Positions 1 to 6,970 of a stretch of DNA of 64,000 nucleotides are shown piece by piece. A program made the translations under genes and the position numbers. Origin of the DNA: an uncultured Oscillospiraceae bacterium (lineage in GTDB: Bacteria > Bacillota > Clostridia > Oscillospirales > Oscillospiraceae); NCBI GenBank assembly GCA_934589675.1, contig CAKTOF010000012.1:1-64000 (forward strand), read 5' to 3'. Under the pieces are notes generated by a model. That model ran no database searches. It had not been told where the DNA came from and saw nothing but the letters and a program-made list of their open reading frames with translations. Within the stretch, counting starts at the first letter, position 1, and every line of letters begins with the position of its first letter.

Positions 1-532
1 TGGCCCAGCGGAGCACGGAGCGACTTTCCTCCGTCCGGAAGACCTGCGGCGTCTGGACGGCAAACAGCGTGCTGCGGTCCGGCGTTTCAAGCACAAGGCC
101 GCTTTCGGCGCGCTTGATGGTGTCGTGAACAGGGACGGCTGGCGCTGCAGCCCCGCAGGAGACGGCGGCGGCAATGGCCTGCGCGATCACCTCATTCGTG
201 ACGAGCGGACGCGCACCGTCATGAATGGCGGCATAGGGCATGGCTGCCGCAGAAAGACCGCACAGGACGGACTCCGCCCGCGTTTTCCCGCCTGGAACGA
301 CGGAAACGGGCTTGGAAAGTCCTTCGCACAGGGCCTGCACGGCCTCCAAGCGGTCTGCACGCGTAACAACGATCAGCTCTGTGATCTCGGGCGCAGATGC
401 CAGCGCTTCGACCGTCCGGCGCAGGACGGGCACGCTGTCAAGAGGAGCCAGAAGCTTGTCGATGCCCTGCATGCGCTGCGCGCTGCCGGCTGCGACGATA
501 ACGGCCGAGCAGCGGATATCTCCCCCGCTCAC
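1..532 (-). CDS. ispD: IspD-family cytidylyltransferase, 3' end beyond window
   Basis: The visible ~177 N-terminal residues resemble 2-C-methyl-D-erythritol 4-phosphate cytidylyltransferase, which makes CDP-methylerythritol in the non-mevalonate isoprenoid pathway. The nucleotide-binding start AVIVAAGSAQRM, then AAIHDGARPLVT, VPVHDTIKRA and FAVQTPQVF are all IspD signatures. The proposed GTG start at 532 overlaps the upstream murD stop (GTGA). The stop codon lies beyond base 1. A second IspD-family gene sits at 8218-8940 beside ispF, so this copy may be the redundant or specialised one. CDP-ribitol-type (TarI-like) activity cannot be excluded from sequence alone. Confidence 0.85.
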   Translation of the reverse strand, partial: MSGGDIRCSAVIVAAGSAQRMQGIDKLLAPLDSVPVLRRTVEALASAPEITELIVVTRADRLEAVQALCEGLSKPVSVVPGGKTRAESVLCGLSAAAMPYAAIHDGARPLVTNEVIAQAIAAAVSCGAAAPAVPVHDTIKRAESGLVLETPDRSTLFAVQTPQVFRTEESRSVLRWA

Positions 533-1884
533 AGCGCCATCACCGTTTTCTTGAATTCCGCGCCTCTGACCATAAAGTTCTTGAAGCGGTCAAAGGCGGC
601 GCTTGCCGGGGACAGCAGCACGATATCACCGGGCTTTGCCTGCTGCGCAGCGGCGTGAACGGCCTCATAGAAATCCGGAATTTCGAGGATCTCCGGCGCA
701 TCCGGAACGGCGCGGGCCGCGGCTGCGATCTTCGGGCCGGTCGCGCCGGTGCAGACGAGGAGCCTGACGTGCGCTGCGATCTCCGGGCCGAGCACGTCAT
801 ACGGGATGTGCTTGTCATAGCCGCCCGCGATAAGAATGACCTTCTCGGAGAAGCTGCGCAGGCCCGCGATGGTGCGGCTCGGGGACGAGGCGATGGAGTC
901 GTTATAGAACTTTACGCCGTCCTTTTCGCGCACGAACTCGATGCGGTGCTCCACACCGCCGAAGTTCCGCGCGACATAGCGGATATCCTCATCCGAGGCC
1001 AGCCCTTCGACCGCGAGGATGGCTGCCATGTAGTTTTCCACATTGTGCAGGCCGGGGATTTTGATCTCCTCCTGCCGCACGACGGGTACGCCGTCGCGCC
1101 GGATCACGCCGTCCCGGAAGCTCGCACCGTGCGCGGGAACGGTCTGGCGCGAGAACATCCGGACCTCTCCGGCGGCCTCCGGCGCAAACCCGGCCGTGAT
1201 GGTGTTGTCCGCGTTCAGAATGAGCACGTCCTGCGCGGTTTGGCGGGTGAAAATATGCTTTTTTGCGTCGATGTACTCCGCCATGTCGCGGTGTACGTCG
1301 AGATGGTTCGGCGCAAGGTTCGTCACGACGGCGATGTGGCAGCTGTGGCGAAGGTCCATAAGCTGGAACGAGCTCAGCTCCAGCACGACGAGGTCGTCCG
1401 GCGTCATGTGTTCCGCCTGATCGAGCAGCGGCGTACCGATATTGCCGCCGGTCCAGACGCGATAGCCTGCATGCTTCAGGATTTCGGAGATAAGCGTGCT
1501 TGTCGTCGTTTTTCCGTCTGAGCCGGTCACGCCGATGATCCTGCAGGGGCAGACCTCGAAAAAGGCCTCCATTTCCGAGGTAAACTGCGTCCCTGCGGCA
1601 CGCAGCGCCTGCAGCTCCGGCTTTCCTGGGTGCAGTCCGGGTGTGCGGAAGGCCACATTGCCGGAGATGCCCGTCAGATAATCATCGCCGAGGTGCAGCT
1701 TCGCGCCGAGGCGCTCCAGCTCGAGCACCTCCGGGTCGAGCTTCTCCCGCGGCGTGCGGTCGCAGCCCGTGACGTCAATGCCAAACCGCAGCAGCAGGCG
1801 CACGAGCGGCCGGTTGCTCACACCGAGGCCGAGCACCAGAACGCGCTTCCCCTGCAGCCGGGTGAAATATTCCGTTACAGTCAT
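529..1884 (-). CDS. murD: UDP-N-acetylmuramoyl-L-alanine--D-glutamate ligase, copy 1
   Basis: A 451-residue cytoplasmic Mur ligase that adds D-glutamate to UDP-MurNAc-L-Ala in peptidoglycan synthesis. The N-terminal Rossmann domain has LGLGVSNRPLVRLL (about residues 18-31). The ATP-binding loop GVTGSDGKTTT has Lys125. LELSSFQLMD (about 168-177) and TNLAPNHLDVH (about 188-198) belong to the central domain, and HRIEFV and YNDSIASSPSRTI to the C-terminal side. Length is normal for the family. It is transcribed away from rnpB and overlaps the following ispD-like gene. A close paralogue of 453 residues lies at 2589-3950. Both keep the catalytic motifs, so neither looks like a pseudogene. Confidence 0.95.
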   Translation of the reverse strand: MTVTEYFTRLQGKRVLVLGLGVSNRPLVRLLLRFGIDVTGCDRTPREKLDPEVLELERLGAKLHLGDDYLTGISGNVAFRTPGLHPGKPELQALRAAGTQFTSEMEAFFEVCPCRIIGVTGSDGKTTTSTLISEILKHAGYRVWTGGNIGTPLLDQAEHMTPDDLVVLELSSFQLMDLRHSCHIAVVTNLAPNHLDVHRDMAEYIDAKKHIFTRQTAQDVLILNADNTITAGFAPEAAGEVRMFSRQTVPAHGASFRDGVIRRDGVPVVRQEEIKIPGLHNVENYMAAILAVEGLASDEDIRYVARNFGGVEHRIEFVREKDGVKFYNDSIASSPSRTIAGLRSFSEKVILIAGGYDKHIPYDVLGPEIAAHVRLLVCTGATGPKIAAAARAVPDAPEILEIPDFYEAVHAAAQQAKPGDIVLLSPASAAFDRFKNFMVRGAEFKKTVMAL

Positions 1885-1902
1885 GATCTATGTCCTTCTT
1901 TC

Positions 1903-1922
1903 CCCTGCGCCGCGCGGCGCAG
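1903..1922 (-). other. 5' leader hairpin of murD copy 1
   Basis: CCTGCGCC and GGCGCAGG arms with a short GCGC loop lie in the leader, just upstream of the AAGAAGGA ribosome-binding site of the minus-strand murD. No uridine tract follows it, so it is unlikely to be a terminator. Any regulatory role is only a guess. Confidence 0.35.
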
Positions 1923-1940
1923 GCGTTGAACTACTCCCAT

Positions 1941-1969
1941 ATTATATCCGCTCGGGATAAATTTTGCAA
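1941..1969 (-). promoter_or_regulatory. Sigma-A-type promoter of murD copy 1
   Basis: On the minus strand, TTGCAA (1969-1964) and TATAAT (1946-1941) are separated by 17 bases. The -35 boxes of this promoter and of the rnpB promoter are only a few bases apart, so the two divergent transcripts start from a compact shared region. Confidence 0.75.
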
Positions 1970-1974
1970 TCCGT

Positions 1975-2003
1975 TTGACATTTCCGCCAAAATAAAGTAA
2001 AAT
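1975..2003 (+). promoter_or_regulatory. Sigma-A-type promoter of rnpB
   Basis: TTGACA at 1975-1980 and TAAAAT at 1998-2003, with a 17-base spacer. The start predicted 6-8 bases downstream coincides with the P1 helix of the RNase P RNA at about 2009. Confidence 0.8.
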
Positions 2004-2190
2004 AAACACGACTGGGACGGACAGCCGCGCATCTGCGCTGAAAAGCGCCCATGTGAGGAAAGTCCGGGCACCACAGGGCAAGGATAACGGGTAACGCCCG
2101 CCGAAGGCGACTTCAGGAAAAGTGCAACAGAGAAATACCGCCTCGTCGCCGCAAGCATCATATTCTTCCTCTACGATTGAGCAGCGATTA

Positions 2191-2249
2191 AGCAGCGAAA
2201 TGAGTGCGCCGTGCCGCTTTGCGGCGCGGCGAAGGATCATGGAGCTTGC
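2191..2249 (+). repeat. P12-insert direct repeat, copy 1
   Basis: A 59-base unit starting AGCAGCGAAATGAGTG and ending GGAGCTTGC, repeated at 2304-2361. It contains a 10-bp hairpin, GCCGTGCCGC / GCGGCGCGGC with a TTT loop, at 2208-2230. It lies inside the extended P12 arm of the RNase P RNA. Confidence 0.85.
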
Positions 2250-2303
2250 ACACTCGAGGCTCCGCAGCGAACCCAGCGAAGCGGTTCGATGCGGAAGAGG
2301 AGG

Positions 2304-2361
2304 AGCAGCGAAATGAGTGAGCCGTGCCGCTTTGCGGCGCGGCGAAGGATATGGAGCTTGC
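2304..2361 (+). repeat. P12-insert direct repeat, copy 2
   Basis: A 58-base near-identical copy of 2191-2249. By eye it differs by one substitution (GTGAGCC for GTGCGCC) and one missing C. Its internal hairpin is at 2321-2343. Its last bases run into the 3' strand of the P12 basal stem. Confidence 0.85.
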
Positions 2362-2588
2362 GACGACGAGGTAAGGGTGGAAAGGCGAGGTAAGAGCTCA
2401 CCCATCGGCTGGAAACTGTCCGATGCTGTAAACTCTATCCGGAGCAACATTGGGGACATACGGCTTGCCCGGCCGTCCCCTTGCATGGCTTGAGCGTGCC
2501 GACAACGGTACGCCTAGATAGATGGCTGTCGATTACAGAACCCGGCTTACAGGCCCGTGTCGCAAACCGAATGAAGCGAGGGAAGCAT

Positions 2589-3950
2589 ATGACACTCGAT
2601 GCATATCTTCAGGCTCTGCAAAATAAAAAGATCGCCGTGCTTGGCCTCGGCGTGTCCAACCGCCCGCTCGTGCGGCTGCTGGCAAGTCACGGGCTGGACG
2701 TCACAGGCTGCGACAAAATGGCCGAGCCGGACGAGAATCTGCTCGAGCTGCAAAAGCTCGGCGCAAAGCTCCATCTGGGGGAAAAGTATCTTGAAAACAT
2801 CGACGCCGACGTCGTCTTCCGCACGCCGGGCATGCGGCCGGATACCCCGGCGCTCACGGCGCTGCGGGAAAAGGGCGCGGTCGTGACGAGCGAGATGGAG
2901 GCGTTTTTCGAGGTCTGCCCGTGCACGATCATCGCCGTGACCGGCTCGGACGGCAAAACGACGACGACGACGCTCATCTCCGAGCTCCTCAAAAAAGCCG
3001 GCCGCACCGTCCACGTCGGCGGGAACATCGGAAAGCCGCTCCTGCCCGAGGCCGGGCAGATGGCGCCGGACGACATTGCTGTTCTGGAGCTGAGCTCCTT
3101 CCAGCTTATGGACATGCACCACTCGCCGCATGTGGCCGTCGTGACAAACCTCGCGCCGAACCACCTCGACGTCCACCGCGACATGGACGAGTACGTCGCG
3201 GCGAAGAAGAACATCTTCCTGCACCAGACGCCGGACGATGTGCTCGTTGTCAACATGGACAACGAGATCACCGACGGCTTCGCCGCCGAGGCGCGCGGCT
3301 CTGTGCTGCGCTTTTCGCGGCAGGACCGGCCGGACCGGGGCGTCTGTCTCTCCGGCGACACCATCTGCCGTGACGGCACGCCCATCCTGACCCGCAGCGA
3401 CATTCTGCTGCCGGGTCTTCATAACGTGGAAAACTACATGGCCGCCATCTGCGCGACGGAGGGACTTGTCTCCGACGAGGACATCCGCGCCGTGGCGCGC
3501 AGCTTCGGCGGCGTGGAGCACCGCATCGAGCTCGTGCGCGTGAAGGACGGCGTGAAGTTCTACAATGACTCCATCGCCTCCAGCCCGAGCCGCACGATCG
3601 CGGGTCTGCGCAGCTTTGACCGGAAGGTCATCCTCATCGCGGGCGGCTACGACAAGCACATCCCCTATGACGTCCTCGGCCCCGAGATCACCGCGCACGT
3701 GCGCGCGCTCGTCTTAACGGGCGCGACGGCGCAGAAGATCAAGGATGCGACGCTTGCCGCGCGCGGCTACCGGCAGGGAGAACCCGAAATTCTGGAGGCG
3801 GACTCGTTTGAGCAGGCGGTGAAAACGGCCGCGGCCATCGCCCATGCGGGCGACATCGTCCTGCTCAGCCCGGCGAGCGCCTCGTTTGACTGCTTCCGCA
3901 ATTTCATGGAGCGCGGCGACGCGTTCAAAAAGCTCGTGGCGGCACTCTGA
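2589..3950 (+). CDS. murD: UDP-N-acetylmuramoyl-L-alanine--D-glutamate ligase, copy 2
   Basis: A 453-residue MurD paralogue of the gene at 529-1884. It has the same motifs: LGLGVSNRPLVRLL near residue 20, AVTGSDGKTTT with Lys123, LELSSFQLMD, TNLAPNHLDVH and YNDSIASSPSRTIAGLRSF. The start is the ATG at 2589 behind a GAGGGA ribosome-binding site. An earlier in-frame ATG at 2481 lies inside the RNase P RNA and is rejected. Only 26 bases separate the RNA end from this start, with no terminator, so the gene probably relies on the rnpB promoter. It is followed after 19 bases by three M42 peptidase genes. Confidence 0.95.
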   Translation: MTLDAYLQALQNKKIAVLGLGVSNRPLVRLLASHGLDVTGCDKMAEPDENLLELQKLGAKLHLGEKYLENIDADVVFRTPGMRPDTPALTALREKGAVVTSEMEAFFEVCPCTIIAVTGSDGKTTTTTLISELLKKAGRTVHVGGNIGKPLLPEAGQMAPDDIAVLELSSFQLMDMHHSPHVAVVTNLAPNHLDVHRDMDEYVAAKKNIFLHQTPDDVLVVNMDNEITDGFAAEARGSVLRFSRQDRPDRGVCLSGDTICRDGTPILTRSDILLPGLHNVENYMAAICATEGLVSDEDIRAVARSFGGVEHRIELVRVKDGVKFYNDSIASSPSRTIAGLRSFDRKVILIAGGYDKHIPYDVLGPEITAHVRALVLTGATAQKIKDATLAARGYRQGEPEILEADSFEQAVKTAAAIAHAGDIVLLSPASASFDCFRNFMERGDAFKKLVAAL

Positions 3951-3969
3951 CCGCCCAAAGGAGGAAACC

Positions 3970-5001
3970 ATGGATCTGAAAGAAGCGCTTTTTGCGCTCT
4001 CTGCCGCCGACGGACCGACCGGAAACGAAGCTGACGCAGTCTCGGCGGCGCGCGCACTCATTGAACCGTTCGTCTCGAGCGTGACGACCGACCAGATCGG
4101 CAATCTGTTCGCCATCCGCGCCTGCGGCAAGTTCGGCGCGCCCCGCGTGCTGCTCGACGCGCATCTTGACGAGGTGTGCCTGTACGTCTCCGGCGCGGAG
4201 GACGGATTTTTGACCTTTGTGAACGGCGGCGGCATCGACGATCGCATCCTGCCGGACGCCGAGGTTCGCATTTTGTGCGATCCGCCGCTGCGCGGCGTCA
4301 TCACATGCCTGCCGCCGCACCTGCTCAAGGCGGACGAGCGGGGAAAGACCGTGCCGAAGGAGCAGCTGGCCATCGACGCAGCGCTCACGAGCGAGCAGGC
4401 CGCCGCCATTCCGGTCGGTACGCCCGTCGTCTGGGCGACGGAGCCGAATATGCTCCAGGGCGACCACGTCTGCGGAAAGGCGCTCGATGACCGTGCGGGC
4501 TTTGCCGTGCTGCTGCGCGCCATGGAGATCCTGCAGGGCGAGACGCTCGGCTGCGACGTCGTCGTGCTCGGCTCCGTCGGGGAAGAGCGCGGGATGCTCG
4601 GCGCCAGGACCGGCGCATTTTCCATGATGCCGCACGCAGCCGTCGTCGTGGACGTCACATTTGCCGCGCAGCCGGACTGCGACCCGGACGGGACGTTTGC
4701 GCTCGGCTGCGGGCCTGTGATCGGCATCTGCCCGATGCTCAGCCAGGGGCTGACGGGCAAGCTCCGCACGATCTGCGAGGAGCAGGAGATGCCGCACCGC
4801 ATCGAGATCATGGCCGGCAACCCCGGAACGAACGCCGCCGCCACGCAAATATCGCGCGAGGGCGTTCCGACCGTCATGGTCTCCGTCCCGCTTCGCTATA
4901 TGCACACGCCGCGCGAGGTCGTCCGCCTTTCGGACATCGAGCAGTCGGCGCAGCTCATCGCGCAGTTCCTGCGCGGGTTTGGTCAGGAGGCAGCGGAATG
5001 A
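3970..5001 (+). CDS. M42 family metallopeptidase (first of three)
   Basis: A 343-residue cytosolic aminopeptidase of the M42 (PepA/TET/FrvX) family. Metal ligands are visible in DAHLDEV (His65, Asp67), KALDDRAG (Asp173/Asp174), GEERGMLGA (Glu205/Glu206) and VVDV (Asp228), with the family's RYMHTP segment near the C-terminus. The active-site segment reads GSVGEERGML where its two neighbours have VQEEVGCRG, so it is the most divergent of the trio. The ATG at 3970 follows AAAGGAGG; longer in-frame extensions run back into murD. The stop overlaps the next gene (ATGA). Confidence 0.9.
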   Translation: MDLKEALFALSAADGPTGNEADAVSAARALIEPFVSSVTTDQIGNLFAIRACGKFGAPRVLLDAHLDEVCLYVSGAEDGFLTFVNGGGIDDRILPDAEVRILCDPPLRGVITCLPPHLLKADERGKTVPKEQLAIDAALTSEQAAAIPVGTPVVWATEPNMLQGDHVCGKALDDRAGFAVLLRAMEILQGETLGCDVVVLGSVGEERGMLGARTGAFSMMPHAAVVVDVTFAAQPDCDPDGTFALGCGPVIGICPMLSQGLTGKLRTICEEQEMPHRIEIMAGNPGTNAAATQISREGVPTVMVSVPLRYMHTPREVVRLSDIEQSAQLIAQFLRGFGQEAAE

Positions 5002-6014
5002 TCGAGACACTCAAAGCGCTCTGCAAGCTCAGCGGCCCGTCCGGATTTGAGTCGGACGTGCGCGAGTATCTCCGCGCGCAGGCGGAGCCCTGCGCCGACC
5101 ATGTCGTCGAGGACGCGACGGGCAACCTCATCGTGTTCAAAAAAGGCCGCGTTCATGTGAAGAATCCGCCGCTTCTGTGCGCGCACATGGACGAGGTCGG
5201 CCTGCTCGTCCGCCGCGCAGACGACAACGGATTTTTGAAATTCTCCTTCATCGGCGGCGTGGACGCGCGCGTTGCGCCGGGCAAGGCCGTCGTGCTCGGC
5301 CCGTCAGCCGTTCCGGGCGTCATCGGGCTCAAACCCGTCCATCTGACGACGGACGACGAGGCCAAGCAGGCGCCGAAGGCGAAGGATCTCTACATCGACA
5401 TCGGCGCCGCGTCGCGCGAGGAGGCCGAGCGCCTCGTCCCACCCGGCACGTGGGGCACGTTCGCCGGCGACGTGATCGTGCAGAATCACTATATCAAGGC
5501 CAAGGCGCTTGACGACCGCATCGGCTGCGCCATTTTGCTGTCGATCCTGCGGGAGGAGCTGCCCGTTGACACGTGGTTTGCCTTCACGGTGCAGGAGGAG
5601 GTCGGCTGCCGCGGCGCGTTCGGCGCGGCGTTCGCCATTCAGCCGCAGACCGCCATCGTCTTCGAGGGCACGACAGCGGCCGACATCCCCGGAAAATCGG
5701 GCGCAGAGCGCATCTGCCGCTGCGGCGCCGGCCCGGCCATCTCGCTGCTCGACAATTCCTCGCTGGCGGACCCGAAGCTCTTTGCCGAGCTTCGCACCGT
5801 CGCGGAGGAGGCGGGCATCCCGTGGCAGGTCAAGACGCGCTCGGCCGGCGGGAATGACGCCGGCCCCATCCAGCGCGCAGCCGGCGGCTGCCGCACCTGC
5901 GTCGTCTCCGTTCCTGTTCGTTATCTGCACAGCGCCTCGTCGCTGGCCTGCCTGTGGGATGCGGCCAACGCGCGCCTTCTGGCTCAGAAATATTTGCAAT
6001 CTTTGGAGGTTTAA
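4998..6014 (+). CDS. M42 family metallopeptidase (second of three)
   Basis: A 338-residue M42 aminopeptidase. It shows LSGPSGFESDVREYL at the start, CAHMDEVGLL with His63 and Asp65, KALDDRIGCAILL, the catalytic VQEEVGCRGA and PVRYLHS. The start overlaps the previous stop by 4 bases, a sign of translational coupling. M42 enzymes usually form dodecameric shells that trim peptides from the N-terminus. Three unequal subunits in one operon could form a mixed complex or cover different residue preferences; that is inference. Confidence 0.92.
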   Translation: MIETLKALCKLSGPSGFESDVREYLRAQAEPCADHVVEDATGNLIVFKKGRVHVKNPPLLCAHMDEVGLLVRRADDNGFLKFSFIGGVDARVAPGKAVVLGPSAVPGVIGLKPVHLTTDDEAKQAPKAKDLYIDIGAASREEAERLVPPGTWGTFAGDVIVQNHYIKAKALDDRIGCAILLSILREELPVDTWFAFTVQEEVGCRGAFGAAFAIQPQTAIVFEGTTAADIPGKSGAERICRCGAGPAISLLDNSSLADPKLFAELRTVAEEAGIPWQVKTRSAGGNDAGPIQRAAGGCRTCVVSVPVRYLHSASSLACLWDAANARLLAQKYLQSLEV

Positions 6015-6016
6015 CC

Positions 6017-6970
6017 ATGTTTGATTTGCTGAAGCAGCTCACGCCTGTCCAGTCTCCGTCCGGCCATGAGCTTTCCGTCTCGGAGAAGATCGAGCAGCTC
6101 GCCCGCAAGTACGGCGAGGTCTCGCGCGACGCCATGGGCAACCTGATCGTCCACAAGCCGGGCAACGGAGAGCGCGTCATGCTCGCCGGCCATATGGATT
6201 CCATCGGCTTCATCGTCACATACATCGAAAAAGAGGGCTTTGCCCGCGTGTGCACGCTCGGCGGCGTCCGCTTGCCGTATGCCATCGGCCAGCGCGTGAT
6301 CTTCAATAACGGCGTCGTCGGCGTCGTGTGCGTCGACGCGAACATCGAGCCGCAGAACGTCACCATTGAGCATGTGTACATCGACACGGCCGGCCAGACC
6401 GTCGGCATTGGCGACACGGCCACGTTCCTCGGGGAGTCCATCCTCTCCGGCGACCGCATCATCTCGCAGTACATCGACAACCGCGCCGGCTGCGCCATCC
6501 TGCTCAAGGCGCTGCAGGGGCTTCAGGACTCCGACATCGACCTGTACGTCGTCTTCACCGTGCAGGAGGAGGTTGGCTGCCGCGGCTCGGCTCCGGCGGC
6601 ATTTGCCGTCATGCCGGACGTCGCCGTCACCGTCGATATCTGCGGCGCGGGCGACCAGCCGTGTGATCCGGGCAAAAACCCGCTCAAGATCGGCGAGGGC
6701 CCGGTCGTGACGCTGATGGACCGCATGCACATCTCGCACCCGGCCGTCGTCGGCCGCCTGATCGACGCGGCCGAGGAGGCCGGCGTGCCATACCAGCGCT
6801 TTGTCGAGGTCCGCGGCGGCACGGACACCGGCACGATCGCCCAGACCCGCGGCGGCGTCCCGGCGGCGTGCATGTCCATCTGCGCCCGTTATGTCCACAC
6901 CCACAATGAGATGGCCAGCCTCTCCGACTGCGAGAACTGCGTGACGATTCTCGTCAAGGCGTTCTCGTAA
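6017..6970 (+). CDS. M42 family metallopeptidase (third of three)
   Basis: A 317-residue M42 aminopeptidase. It has QSPSGHELSVSEKI, AGHMDSIGF (His59, Asp61), DNRAGCAILLKAL, FTVQEEVGCRGS and ARYVHTHNEM. The ATG at 6017 lies behind GGAGGTTTAACC; the upstream in-frame ATG at 5954 falls within the preceding gene and lacks a site. The TAA shares its last base with the ATG of the next gene (TAATG). Confidence 0.92.
   Translation: MFDLLKQLTPVQSPSGHELSVSEKIEQLARKYGEVSRDAMGNLIVHKPGNGERVMLAGHMDSIGFIVTYIEKEGFARVCTLGGVRLPYAIGQRVIFNNGVVGVVCVDANIEPQNVTIEHVYIDTAGQTVGIGDTATFLGESILSGDRIISQYIDNRAGCAILLKALQGLQDSDIDLYVVFTVQEEVGCRGSAPAAFAVMPDVAVTVDICGAGDQPCDPGKNPLKIGEGPVVTLMDRMHISHPAVVGRLIDAAEEAGVPYQRFVEVRGGTDTGTIAQTRGGVPAACMSICARYVHTHNEMASLSDCENCVTILVKAFS

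Larger units (their letters stand above)
2009..2562 (+). ncRNA. rnpB: RNase P RNA, type A, with enlarged P12 arm
   Basis: Catalytic RNA of RNase P, which cuts 5' leaders from pre-tRNA. The universal blocks are present in order: GAGGAAAGTCCGGGC (about 2054), GGGTAACGCC (2089), GTGCAACAGAGA (2122), GGTAAGGGTGGAAAGG (2370), AACTCTATCCGGAGCAA (2430) and AGAACCCGGCTTACAGGCC (2537). Ends are placed from P1 pairing of CGAC...GGG (2009-2016) with CCC...GTCG (2554-2562). At about 554 bases it is much longer than the usual 350-400. The excess lies between CCTCGTCGCCGCAAGC (2141-2156) and GCTTGCGACGACGAGG (2356-2371), which pair as the base of P12. No terminator separates it from murD copy 2 at 2589. 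Confidence 0.95.

Noticed and set aside
1881..2486. Minus-strand frame (201 codons) and several small plus-strand frames over the RNase P RNA
   Set aside because: They fall inside a structured RNA with conserved blocks. The apparent peptide repeats (SEMSEPCRF...) only reflect the duplicated DNA unit.
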